Shown here piece by piece: positions 8,050 to 15,486 of a stretch of 37,462 bases of DNA. The first letter of the stretch is position 1. Each line of letters starts with the position of its first letter. Origin of the DNA: Rikenella microfusus (GTDB taxonomy: Bacteria; Bacteroidota; Bacteroidia; Bacteroidales; DYQK01); assembly GCA_020719385.1 (NCBI GenBank), contig DYQK01000018.1:1-37462 (forward strand). Direction: 5' to 3'. The position numbers and the translations under genes were made by a program. The notes under the pieces were generated by a model. It saw nothing but the letters and a program-made list of their open reading frames with translations, searched no databases and had not been told where the DNA came from.

Positions 8050-8962
8050 AAATCATTATGAAAAAAGTTGTGTTTCCTGTCCGCGTGAATGTTTGGTTGA
8101 CAGAAGTTCGCAAAAATTAGGTTTTTGCAAAACAGATAATTCGTTTAATATTGCTTCGATTTGTCTGCATCGCGGCGAAGAACCCGTGATTTGCGGGCAA
8201 AACGGAATTTGTAACATTTTTTTTTATAGCTGCAATTTGCAATGCGTTTATTGTCAAAATTCGCAAATTTCTTCGCACAAAAATAAATTTTCTCAAAAAT
8301 TTCAACATATTGAACAAATTTTAAACGAAATAGATATTTGTGTAAAACAAGGTGCAAAGTCGGTTGGTTTTGTTTCTCCCTCGCATCTTGCGGAGCAGGT
8401 GAAATTGATTATTGAGTCGTTGCGGGAAAATCATTTTTCTCTCACAACGGTTTATAACTCAAACGCTTATGATTCGGTGGAAACCTTGCAGAAATTAGAA
8501 AATTATATAGATGTTTATTTGCCCGATTTTAAATATATGGACAGCAATCTTGCAAAGACATACTCTCAAGTGCTTGATTACCCCGAAGTTGCGGCAAAAG
8601 CGATTCGCGAAATGTATAGACAAAAAGGTTCTTCTTTGCGTTTAGACGATGACGGAAATATTGAGTCAGGTTTAATTGTGCGTCATTTGGTTTTGCCGAA
8701 TCATATCGAAAATAGTATTTCGGTACTGAAATATTTGGCAGAGGAGATTTCTCCGTTGATTTATGTTTCGCTGATGTCTCAATATTATCCGACAGAAAAT
8801 GTGAGGAATCATTCGTTTTTAAACAGAAGAATTACAAAAGAAGAGTACGAGAAAGTAATTTCAGAGATGGAAAATCTCGGAATTTTTCGTGGTTGGGTGC
8901 AGGAGTTGGAAAGTTTTTCTCATTATCGCCCCGATTTTGACAAAAAACATCCTTTTGAGTAA
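8039..8962 (+). CDS. PflX-like radical SAM protein (pyruvate formate-lyase activase homologue)
   Basis: A 307-residue radical SAM protein. The cluster-binding motif C65-x3-C69-x2-C72 (CNLQCVYC) is intact. Extra N-terminal cysteines (C11, C14, C18, C30) match the CxxCPRxC start typical of the PflX group (COG1313), uncharacterised homologues of glycyl-radical enzyme activases. The C-terminal half has conserved-looking blocks such as DVYLPDFKYMD and the LVLPNH stretch. No glycyl radical enzyme is in the window, so its substrate is unknown. It starts at the ATG at 8039, within the preceding gene; a nearby second ATG at 8058 is out of frame. Family confident, reaction unknown. Confidence 0.85.
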   Translation: MKSKNHYEKSCVSCPRECLVDRSSQKLGFCKTDNSFNIASICLHRGEEPVICGQNGICNIFFYSCNLQCVYCQNSQISSHKNKFSQKFQHIEQILNEIDICVKQGAKSVGFVSPSHLAEQVKLIIESLRENHFSLTTVYNSNAYDSVETLQKLENYIDVYLPDFKYMDSNLAKTYSQVLDYPEVAAKAIREMYRQKGSSLRLDDDGNIESGLIVRHLVLPNHIENSISVLKYLAEEISPLIYVSLMSQYYPTENVRNHSFLNRRITKEEYEKVISEMENLGIFRGWVQELESFSHYRPDFDKKHPFE

Positions 8963-8996
8963 AATATTTTTGAAAATTTATTAAACAAATAAAATA

Positions 8997-9119
8997 ATGT
9001 TACCTCAAATTATCGAATCGAAATTTTCTGAGTTGCAAAATATTTTTATTTTGCACAAAATAAAATGCGTTTACATTTTTGGTTCTGTTTTAACAGAGAA
9101 ATTAATTTTTAATTTATGA
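8997..9119 (+). pseudogene. Truncated nucleotidyltransferase (MNT-type) stub, 40 codons
   Basis: An ATG at 8997 opens a 40-residue frame ending in TGA at 9117-9119. Its sequence (LQNIFILHKIKCVYIFGSVLT) looks like the first helix, beta strand and FGS motif of minimal nucleotidyltransferases, the DNA polymerase beta-like family that includes MntA antitoxins and KNTase-like proteins. The downstream DxD metal site expected about ten residues after FGS is missing because the frame stops. It overlaps the histidine kinase ATG by four bases (ATGA). It is best read as a decayed or truncated gene. A short functional leader that couples translation to the kinase is an alternative. Confidence 0.5.
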
Positions 9120-10216
9120 AACCTTATAATATTTTAATCGTTGACAACGACGTGAACGACCAAAATACGGTTATTGAGATTTTGGAAAAAAGTAATTCAA
9201 ATTATAATTTGTTGCGTTCTCTTTCGGCTCGTCAGGGTTTGGTTATTGCTGAGCGGATTTTGCCCGATTTAATTATTACCGATTGGTATATGCCTGAAAT
9301 TTCGGGGATAGAATTTATCAAAAATCTCAAAAGCAAAGAGACAACAAAGAATATTTTAGTCATTATGTGTACGGGCGTGATGACTTCTTCGGAGAATTTG
9401 CAACTTGCTTTCGAAGTTGGGGCAGTCGATTTTGTGAAAAAACCCATTGATAAGGTCGAGTTAGTCGCAAGAGTGCGGTCAATGTTGCAGTTGGCAGATA
9501 ATATTCGAGAGAATAAAGAGTTAATTGAGTCGAAAGATAAACTTTTTTCGATAATTGCTCATGATTTGCGAAGTCCTTTTTCTGCTTTGAAAGGTTTAAC
9601 TGAAGTTTTGCAGCAGAAATATTCCACATTTAGCAAAGAAAAGTTAGAGAATTGGTTGAAAATAATTAATCAAAGTGTAGATAAAACGTATAATTTGCTC
9701 GAAAATTTGTTGCAATGGTCTCGAACGCAGTTAAATAAAGTTATTTTTTCTCCAATTCCGTTATATTTGCACGGAATAATTCTCGAAACGGTAGAAATTT
9801 ATGAAAATATTGCATTTCGAAAAAATATTGAGATAAAAATTTCTGTCGAAAAAGATATTTATATTCTTGCTGATGAGTCAATGTTGCGAGTGGTTTTTCG
9901 AAATTTGATTTCGAATGCGTTAAAATTTACTCACAAAGGCGGCGAGATAGAAATTTCTGCGATAATAAACCTCGAAGTTGTCGAAATCTCAATAAAAGAC
10001 AACGGAATCGGAATTTCTCATTCCAATTTGACAAATTTATTTAAAATTGGCGAGATATTTTCCACCTTCGGCACAGAGGGCGAAAACGGTTCTGGACTCG
10101 GTTTAATTTTGTGTTACGAATTTTTGAAAAAACACTCAAGCGAGTTAAAAGTCAGCAGCGAGCAAAACAAAGGCAGTAAATTTTGTTTTTCTCTCCCTTT
10201 GGTGAAAAAAATCTAA
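9116..10216 (+). CDS. Receiver domain - histidine kinase protein (soluble hybrid)
   Basis: A 366-residue cytosolic signalling protein without membrane segments. Residues 1-125 are a receiver domain with acidic pocket D10/D12, phospho-acceptor D56 (IITDWYMP) and K109 before a proline. Residues about 138-205 are a HisKA domain with H149 in SIIAHDLRSPFS. Residues about 245-364 are a HATPase_c domain with N-box N263/N267, G1 box DNGIGI (295-300) and G2 box GSGLGL (325-330). This arrangement takes phosphate from another kinase and passes it on through its own kinase module. It follows the SpoIIE/zinc-ribbon/PflX genes on the same strand, so shared signalling is plausible but unproven. No cognate DNA-binding regulator is in the window. 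Confidence 0.92.
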   Translation: MKPYNILIVDNDVNDQNTVIEILEKSNSNYNLLRSLSARQGLVIAERILPDLIITDWYMPEISGIEFIKNLKSKETTKNILVIMCTGVMTSSENLQLAFEVGAVDFVKKPIDKVELVARVRSMLQLADNIRENKELIESKDKLFSIIAHDLRSPFSALKGLTEVLQQKYSTFSKEKLENWLKIINQSVDKTYNLLENLLQWSRTQLNKVIFSPIPLYLHGIILETVEIYENIAFRKNIEIKISVEKDIYILADESMLRVVFRNLISNALKFTHKGGEIEISAIINLEVVEISIKDNGIGISHSNLTNLFKIGEIFSTFGTEGENGSGLGLILCYEFLKKHSSELKVSSEQNKGSKFCFSLPLVKKI

Positions 10217-10222
10217 TTATTT

Positions 10223-10254
10223 TTTGTATTTCTCAATGAAATGTTGTATTTTTG
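10223..10254 (+). promoter_or_regulatory. Strong-looking Bacteroidetes promoter for the rel gene
   Basis: TTTG (10223-10226), a 20-base spacer and TATTTTTG (10247-10254) match the consensus exactly. The ATG at 10275 follows 20 bases after the -7 box, giving a very short leader. It separates rel from the kinase gene upstream. Confidence 0.65.
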
Positions 10255-10274
10255 TATTTTAAAAATGAAAAATT

Positions 10275-12437
10275 ATGTCTGAAAAATTTTTGCAGTTCTT
10301 AGAAAAAACGAAACCTTTTATCAATGAAAATGATGATAAAGAAATTATTCTCGCTTATAATTTGATTCGTCCTTTTTATGAAAAACGAAATAAAAATAAC
10401 ATTGATTTTGAAAAGTTTTTCATCGAACTTTCGTCTATTTTCTTTACCGAAATACATCTGAGTACGACTTCTGTTCTTGCGGCGTTGTTTTTCGATGTGG
10501 TTAAAAATCAAGATGTTAGTCCTGAAGAGATTGAGAAATCTTTTGGGAAATCAGTTTTAAATTTGGCGAAAAGTTTAGTACGAATTCCAATTTTAGATGT
10601 TAAAAAATTTCAAGAAAAGAATCAAACAGATAATTTTATTAAATTGTTATTGACTCTTTCTGACGACCCGCGTGTGGTTTTGATTTTTCTTTCTGACCGT
10701 TTGTTTCGTATGAGAAATAGTTCGTTTTTGCAGGAGACCGAGAAATTGCAAGTTGCATCTGAGGTTTCGTATCTTTTTGCACCGATTTCGCACCGTTTGG
10801 GTTTGTACGCAATAAAAACCGAGATGGAGGAGTTGTCAATGCAGTTTTTTCACACAGAAATTTTTCATTTTATTGAAAATAAACTTGCTGCAACAAAAGA
10901 AAATCGCGAGAAATACATCAATTCTTTCATTGAGCCGTTGAAGAAAAAATTAATAGAGCATCATTTTAAGTTTGAAATCAAAGGTCGGACAAAGTCTATT
11001 CCTTCGATTTGGAATAAAATGAAAACGCAAAAAGTCGATTTCGAAGAGGTTTATGATATTTTTGCGATAAGAATCATTATTGATACTTTTTTGGAAAATG
11101 AAAAATCAGATTGTTGGAAGGCATATTCTTTGGTTACCGAGAAATATACGCCGAATCCTCATCGTTTGCGTGACTGGATAACGAGTCCGAAGTCTTCGGG
11201 TTATGAGTCGTTGCACACAACGGTTTTGGGCAATGACGGCAAATGGATAGAAGTGCAGATTCGTACTTTGCGAATGGACGAAATAGCGGAAAAAGGGCAA
11301 GCCGCGCATTGGAAATACAAAGAAAAATCGACTAACAAAGAAAACGGTGATAATTGGTTAGTTAAACTTCGTGAAATTCTCGAAAAAAACGAGGAAAGCA
11401 AAAACGAAGAGCAAATAAAAGCAAAAGCGGAATTGTATAGTGACGAAATATTCCTTTTTACCCCTAAGGGCGATTTGAAAAAGTGTAGATTCGGTGCAAC
11501 AGTTTTAGATTTTGCTTTCGAGATTCACTCAAATATCGGTTTGCAATGTACAGGTGCGGTTGTGAACGGCAAGATTGTTCCGTTAAAATACGTTTTGAAA
11601 AACGGCGATATGGTTCGCATTTTAACTTCGAAGAGTCAGAAAGCAAATTATCAATGGCTTGATTTTGTAACGACTTCGAAAGCAAAAACACGAATTAAAC
11701 AAGCACTGAAGGCTCAGGAATTTAAAGAAGCCGAGATTGGAAAAGAAATTATTCGCACAAAATTTAACAGTCTCGGAATAGAGTTTTCAGAAGAGAATAT
11801 TCACATTTTAACAAGATTTTTTGAGTGCGAGAGTCCGTTAGTTTTGTATCAACAATTTGGAATCGGGAAATTAGATTTGTTAAAAGTGAAGAAAGCGTTT
11901 TCTGTTGTCGAAAAAGAAGAGATAAAACCAACTGAGATTTTTGAGGAACAAATTTTTGATTCCTCGGCCCTGAGCAAAGGCGAATGTTTAATTATTGACA
12001 ACAATTTACAAACAATAGAATTTGAGTTGTCGAAATGTTGCAGTCCCATTCCTGGTGACCCAATCTTTGGTTTCGTAACTATCAGCAAAGGCACAAAAAT
12101 TCACAAAACTTCTTGCCCAAACGCAAGAGATATGATTAGCAAATATCCTTATCGCGTAGTGAAGGCTCGTTGGAAAAAAGTTGATGAAAAAACCAGTTTC
12201 ACGGCACATTTAATCATTTCGGGGAAAGACACCATTGGTTTAGTAAACGAAATTTCAAAAGCGATTTCTCATGATTTGAAACTCAATATGCAGTCAATAA
12301 ATTTAAAATCGAAAAGCGGCGGAATGTTCGACGGCAATTTGAGCGTTTTTGTGAACGATATTTCGCAGTTAAATTCAGTGATAAATCGGCTGAAAAGCAT
12401 CAAAGGAATAACCACCGTCTCGCGGACTAACCATTAA
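10275..12437 (+). CDS. RelA/SpoT family (p)ppGpp synthetase with degenerate hydrolase domain
   Basis: A 720-residue long RSH protein. The synthetase half is intact: GRTKSIPSIWNKM (237-249), YDIFAIRII, SGYESLHTTV (308-317) and EVQIRT (326-331) carry the GTP/ATP-binding and catalytic residues. A TGS domain follows (about 397-455), then the zinc-finger region with CCSPIPGDP, and a C-terminal ACT domain. The N-terminal HD hydrolase is eroded: the HDVVEDT motif reads FDVVKNQ (73-79), the usual HP motif near residue 50 is not visible, and ADRLHNMR reads SDRLFRMR (140-147). It is therefore likely a synthetase-only, RelA-like enzyme making (p)ppGpp on ribosomes, and another hydrolase should exist elsewhere. 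A clear promoter precedes it. Confidence 0.92.
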   Translation: MSEKFLQFLEKTKPFINENDDKEIILAYNLIRPFYEKRNKNNIDFEKFFIELSSIFFTEIHLSTTSVLAALFFDVVKNQDVSPEEIEKSFGKSVLNLAKSLVRIPILDVKKFQEKNQTDNFIKLLLTLSDDPRVVLIFLSDRLFRMRNSSFLQETEKLQVASEVSYLFAPISHRLGLYAIKTEMEELSMQFFHTEIFHFIENKLAATKENREKYINSFIEPLKKKLIEHHFKFEIKGRTKSIPSIWNKMKTQKVDFEEVYDIFAIRIIIDTFLENEKSDCWKAYSLVTEKYTPNPHRLRDWITSPKSSGYESLHTTVLGNDGKWIEVQIRTLRMDEIAEKGQAAHWKYKEKSTNKENGDNWLVKLREILEKNEESKNEEQIKAKAELYSDEIFLFTPKGDLKKCRFGATVLDFAFEIHSNIGLQCTGAVVNGKIVPLKYVLKNGDMVRILTSKSQKANYQWLDFVTTSKAKTRIKQALKAQEFKEAEIGKEIIRTKFNSLGIEFSEENIHILTRFFECESPLVLYQQFGIGKLDLLKVKKAFSVVEKEEIKPTEIFEEQIFDSSALSKGECLIIDNNLQTIEFELSKCCSPIPGDPIFGFVTISKGTKIHKTSCPNARDMISKYPYRVVKARWKKVDEKTSFTAHLIISGKDTIGLVNEISKAISHDLKLNMQSINLKSKSGGMFDGNLSVFVNDISQLNSVINRLKSIKGITTVSRTNH

Positions 12438-12481
12438 AATTCATTTTTTTCAAATTTTTCGAAAGTTAAAAACTTACAATT

Positions 12482-13114
12482 ATGGAAAAATTTTTTGTTA
12501 TCATATTGAGTTTCTTGTGTTTTTCATCTTCAGCACAAGAATATATGTGGATTATTAAACCTCAATTTCAATGGGCGGGAGATTTTTCCGATAGTCTTGC
12601 TCCTGTTCAAATGGGTGAAAAATTTGGGTATATCAATAAAAGAGGAAAATTTGTTATTGATGCCCAATATGAAGATGCTCGTTCTTTTGTGAAGGGCAAA
12701 GCAGCAGTAAAGTTGAACGGAAAGTACGGTTATATTGATGTTGCGGGAAAGGTTATTTCTCCGTTTGAGATTTTAACTATTGATACAATTCCCGCACAGA
12801 CAGAAACAGATTCGATTAAATTTGAGTTTTTTGAGAATCTGGCAGGTGCATTTATCAACGGTGCCTACGGTTTTGTAAATCGAAGTGGCGAGGTTGTGAT
12901 TCAGCCGCGTTACTCCGATGTGGGAAATTTTTCGGAAGGTTTAGCGTGGGTTTGTGGTTGGGGACTTTTGCGAAAATATGGTTTTATTGATATATCGGGC
13001 AAAATTGTTATCTCGCCGCAATTTTCAGAAACAGGAAATTTCAAGGAAAATATGTGTGCGGTGAAATACAAAGGAAAATGGGGTTATATAAAAAATCCTA
13101 CTTTAAAAAAATAG
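12482..13114 (+). CDS. Secreted WG-repeat protein
   Basis: A 210-residue protein with a signal peptide (1-18, cut after SSSA) followed by about five WG-type repeats, visible as KFGYINKRGKFVI, KYGYIDVAGKVIS, AYGFVNRSGEVVI, KYGFIDISGKIVI and KWGYIKN. WG repeats form beta-rich folds, and the family has no agreed biochemical role. It lies 44 bases after rel with no clear promoter between and ends before a strong hairpin terminator, so it may be co-transcribed with rel. The family is confident, the function unknown. Confidence 0.85.
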   Translation: MEKFFVIILSFLCFSSSAQEYMWIIKPQFQWAGDFSDSLAPVQMGEKFGYINKRGKFVIDAQYEDARSFVKGKAAVKLNGKYGYIDVAGKVISPFEILTIDTIPAQTETDSIKFEFFENLAGAFINGAYGFVNRSGEVVIQPRYSDVGNFSEGLAWVCGWGLLRKYGFIDISGKIVISPQFSETGNFKENMCAVKYKGKWGYIKNPTLKK

Positions 13115-13126
13115 AGTTCTCGCAAA

Positions 13127-13168
13127 AAAACTGCCAAATTTTACAAAAAATTTAGCAGTTTTAATTTT
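13127..13168 (+). terminator. Intrinsic terminator after the WG-repeat gene
   Basis: AAAACTGC (13127-13134) pairs with GCAGTTTT (13155-13162); AT pairs inside extend the stem, and a T-rich tail follows. It sits 12 bases after the stop at 13114. Confidence 0.75.
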
Positions 13169-13252
13169 CTGTTTTGTTAAGTTGTACCAACGTTAAAACA
13201 TTTTCAAATTTTTTTTGATTTTTTGAAAAAAAATTTATGGAATTATAAAATT

Positions 13253-13286
13253 ATTGAGTCATAATAAAAAAAATAAATTAATTTTG
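13253..13286 (+). promoter_or_regulatory. Putative promoter for the FecR-like gene
   Basis: TAATTTTG at 13279-13286 fits TAnnTTTG; 22 bases upstream is ATTG (13253-13256), a one-base mismatch to TTTG. The ATG at 13316 is 29 bases downstream. The rest of 13169-13252 is AT-rich with no visible feature. Confidence 0.4.
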
Positions 13287-13315
13287 CAAAAATTTTTCAC
13301 AAAAAATCATTTCGT

Positions 13316-14059
13316 ATGAAAATAAAATTTGTTGTTCTCATTTTTTCGTTGTTTTTGGTAAACGAAATTTTCGCACAGAATTATCGAGTAGTTAAAATTC
13401 GAGGTAAAATTACTCTTAAAAATGGTACTGCTCTGAATATTGGAAGTACATTTTCTGCTGCTGACGAGGTCATTTATTCGCAAGGAGCAAAAATGAAACT
13501 TTCTTGCAGCGACGGCGGAATTTTTATTTCCCCAAAAGAATCAGTTAACACTTCAATTTATTACATAATCAAAAAACAATTACAAAGTTGTAAAAGTTAT
13601 TTTGAAGTGCGTGGTAAAATTGGAAGCAACGGTACAGAATCACCCTTAGACGCAGACAACCTTGGAACTTTGAGAGTTTATGTTGTTGGAAAAACCTACG
13701 CAGTGAACGTAAATAAACAATTAGGAGGAAAATGTTATTTTATGTTTTCTGATGGCACAAAATTACCTATTGCAAATGGCGGAAAAGGTTTTTCGATTAA
13801 TCGTACTCATCGAAGTGGCGATTTATATTTGTTCGAAAACGGAAAATCGAGAAAAGTTGGTTATCTCGACATAAAATTGGACGATGAAACGGTAAAAGCA
13901 GAAATTAAACAAATTGTTACTTTTGGGCAAAAAGAAAAACGTCCCTTCGAGGCAATTTGGAAAGATGTTTTTACATATCTGTACGATGAATCTAACGGTT
14001 ACATTCCTGACGAAAAGAATTTGCAGGAATGGATAAGAGCAAATGGTTTTAATAAGTAA
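13316..14059 (+). CDS. Secreted FecR-like protein, function unknown
   Basis: A 247-residue exported protein with a signal peptide (about 1-20, ending EIFAQ). The N-terminal domain has the feel of FecR/LysM-type beta domains: KIRGKITLKNGTALNIGSTF followed by a GAKMKLSCSDGG segment, that is, a 'role of a surface charge or threshold' type domain seen in many exported Bacteroidetes proteins. The C-terminal third (about 195-247) is alpha-rich and charged. The assignment is by resemblance only. It is followed by a hairpin and then by a CHASE2-like membrane protein, and the two probably work together at the inner membrane/periplasm. Confidence 0.7.
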   Translation: MKIKFVVLIFSLFLVNEIFAQNYRVVKIRGKITLKNGTALNIGSTFSAADEVIYSQGAKMKLSCSDGGIFISPKESVNTSIYYIIKKQLQSCKSYFEVRGKIGSNGTESPLDADNLGTLRVYVVGKTYAVNVNKQLGGKCYFMFSDGTKLPIANGGKGFSINRTHRSGDLYLFENGKSRKVGYLDIKLDDETVKAEIKQIVTFGQKEKRPFEAIWKDVFTYLYDESNGYIPDEKNLQEWIRANGFNK

Positions 14060-14070
14060 TAAATCTTTTG

Positions 14071-14108
14071 TAAAAACTTTTTCTCAATATTTTGAGAGAA
14101 AGTTTTTA
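14071..14108 (+). terminator. Hairpin between the FecR-like and CHASE2-like genes
   Basis: TAAAAACTTT (14071-14080) pairs with AAAGTTTTTA (14099-14108), and TCTCAA (14082-14087) with TTGAGA (14092-14097): 16 base pairs around a 4-base loop with a T5 run in the right arm. It ends 19 bases before the ATG at 14128, so it could be a partial terminator, an attenuator or an mRNA-stabilising element. Confidence 0.6.
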
Positions 14109-14127
14109 CTTTAAAAAATCAAATGTT

Positions 14128-15486
14128 ATGAGGTGTCTGAAAACAGGTTGCAAACGAGCAATAAAAAGTGCGTTGTTATCTGTTGTCTCTATTATTCTTA
14201 CACTTTTTTTGACGACAACAAATTTAATTCAAGATGGCGAATTGTGGTATCAAAAAGTGGTTGTCTATCTCGCAAATTTTCCCCTAACGAGTGATGTTGT
14301 AAATTATCTTCTTTCTCCAAGTAAAGAGATAAAAAAAGATAAATTTATGTTTATTGATGTTGATTATTCAGTAACATTGATGGACAAAACCGAAATAGAT
14401 ACAGCTTTTGGAGACAAAACAGTTATCGGTAAGCAAATTTTTACTGACCGCAAACAACTCAAACGTATTTTAGATACGTTAAATAAGTATGGAAATTACA
14501 AATACATTCTTTGCGATGTATTTTTTGCCGATTCCACCGAAAAAGCAGTTGATGATTCGCTTGGTGCTGCACTGCGAAGGACAAAAAGAATTGTTATTCC
14601 ATATCATTCTGACAAAGAAAACATTTTTCCTGACGTGAACAAAGGATTAAACGAGTATGAACAAATTGGTGATGGGTTTACGAAGTTTAAATTTGTTGGT
14701 GAGAAAAATAAAAAAACGATTCCGTTGGTGATGTACGAAAATATACATCAAAAAAAACTTAATACAAACGGCATTTTTTATCAACTTGACGATGACATTC
14801 GTTTTTTAAACAATTACATTTTAAATTTTTACGTTTATTCTGCAGAAGATTCAGTGAATGATTATTTTTACGCTGAACAATTTTTCGATACGCTTTATAT
14901 TCAGAATAATGAGTACAAAAAACGTTTACAAGACAGAATTGTTGTTATTGGAGGACTAAAAGACCGAGATATGCACAAAGCCTCAGGAATAAATATGTCG
15001 GGTGCGTTAATTCTTTTGAATGCTTATCTCAATTTGCGTTATTCTGATAATTTTTTATCAGGTTTGTTTTTGTTAATTTTGTTTGCCTGCTATTTTTTAA
15101 TTTGTTATCACTTCGTTATTCCTTGTTCCGTAACTTTGACAAATCAAAGCAAGGATAAGACAAAAGTGACAGGAACATCTTTGAAAGCAAAATTTCTTGA
15201 TTTTGTTGTTGATTTTTTCTACGAATCTATTGGAATGTACATTTTATTGTTGTTCTTTATTTCTATCTTTTCCTTTTTAGTTTCGAAAATCCAAATAAAT
15301 TTTGTACTACTTGGTTTTTGGTTTTATGGATGGGATAAACTTTGTATGTATTTTTGTAAAAATAAAAATGAGAGCAAAGAGGGAAAAAAAATAAAATTAA
15401 TTTTTACAATTTTGATTACATTTCTCAAAAAAATTTTTAATTTTGCCCAAAAAGTTTTTTGGAAAAATAAAATAATTTTCTTATGA
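14128..15486 (+). CDS. CHASE2-like multi-pass membrane sensor without output domain
   Basis: A 452-residue membrane protein. One N-terminal helix (about 12-31) is followed by a large extracytoplasmic domain (about 35-300) with CHASE2-like features: FMFIDVDYS early, a middle DVFFADS, and a late RIVVIGGLKDRDMHK followed by a MSGALILLNAYLNL segment. Several membrane helices follow (about 305-332 and 364-410), then a basic tail. CHASE2 domains normally sense extracellular cues for a cyclase, kinase or phosphatase on the same chain; no such domain is present here. I start at ATG 14128 rather than the in-frame TTG at 14092, which lies inside a hairpin. The stop overlaps the next aminotransferase start (ATGA). 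Confidence 0.75.
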   Translation: MRCLKTGCKRAIKSALLSVVSIILTLFLTTTNLIQDGELWYQKVVVYLANFPLTSDVVNYLLSPSKEIKKDKFMFIDVDYSVTLMDKTEIDTAFGDKTVIGKQIFTDRKQLKRILDTLNKYGNYKYILCDVFFADSTEKAVDDSLGAALRRTKRIVIPYHSDKENIFPDVNKGLNEYEQIGDGFTKFKFVGEKNKKTIPLVMYENIHQKKLNTNGIFYQLDDDIRFLNNYILNFYVYSAEDSVNDYFYAEQFFDTLYIQNNEYKKRLQDRIVVIGGLKDRDMHKASGINMSGALILLNAYLNLRYSDNFLSGLFLLILFACYFLICYHFVIPCSVTLTNQSKDKTKVTGTSLKAKFLDFVVDFFYESIGMYILLLFFISIFSFLVSKIQINFVLLGFWFYGWDKLCMYFCKNKNESKEGKKIKLIFTILITFLKKIFNFAQKVFWKNKIIFL

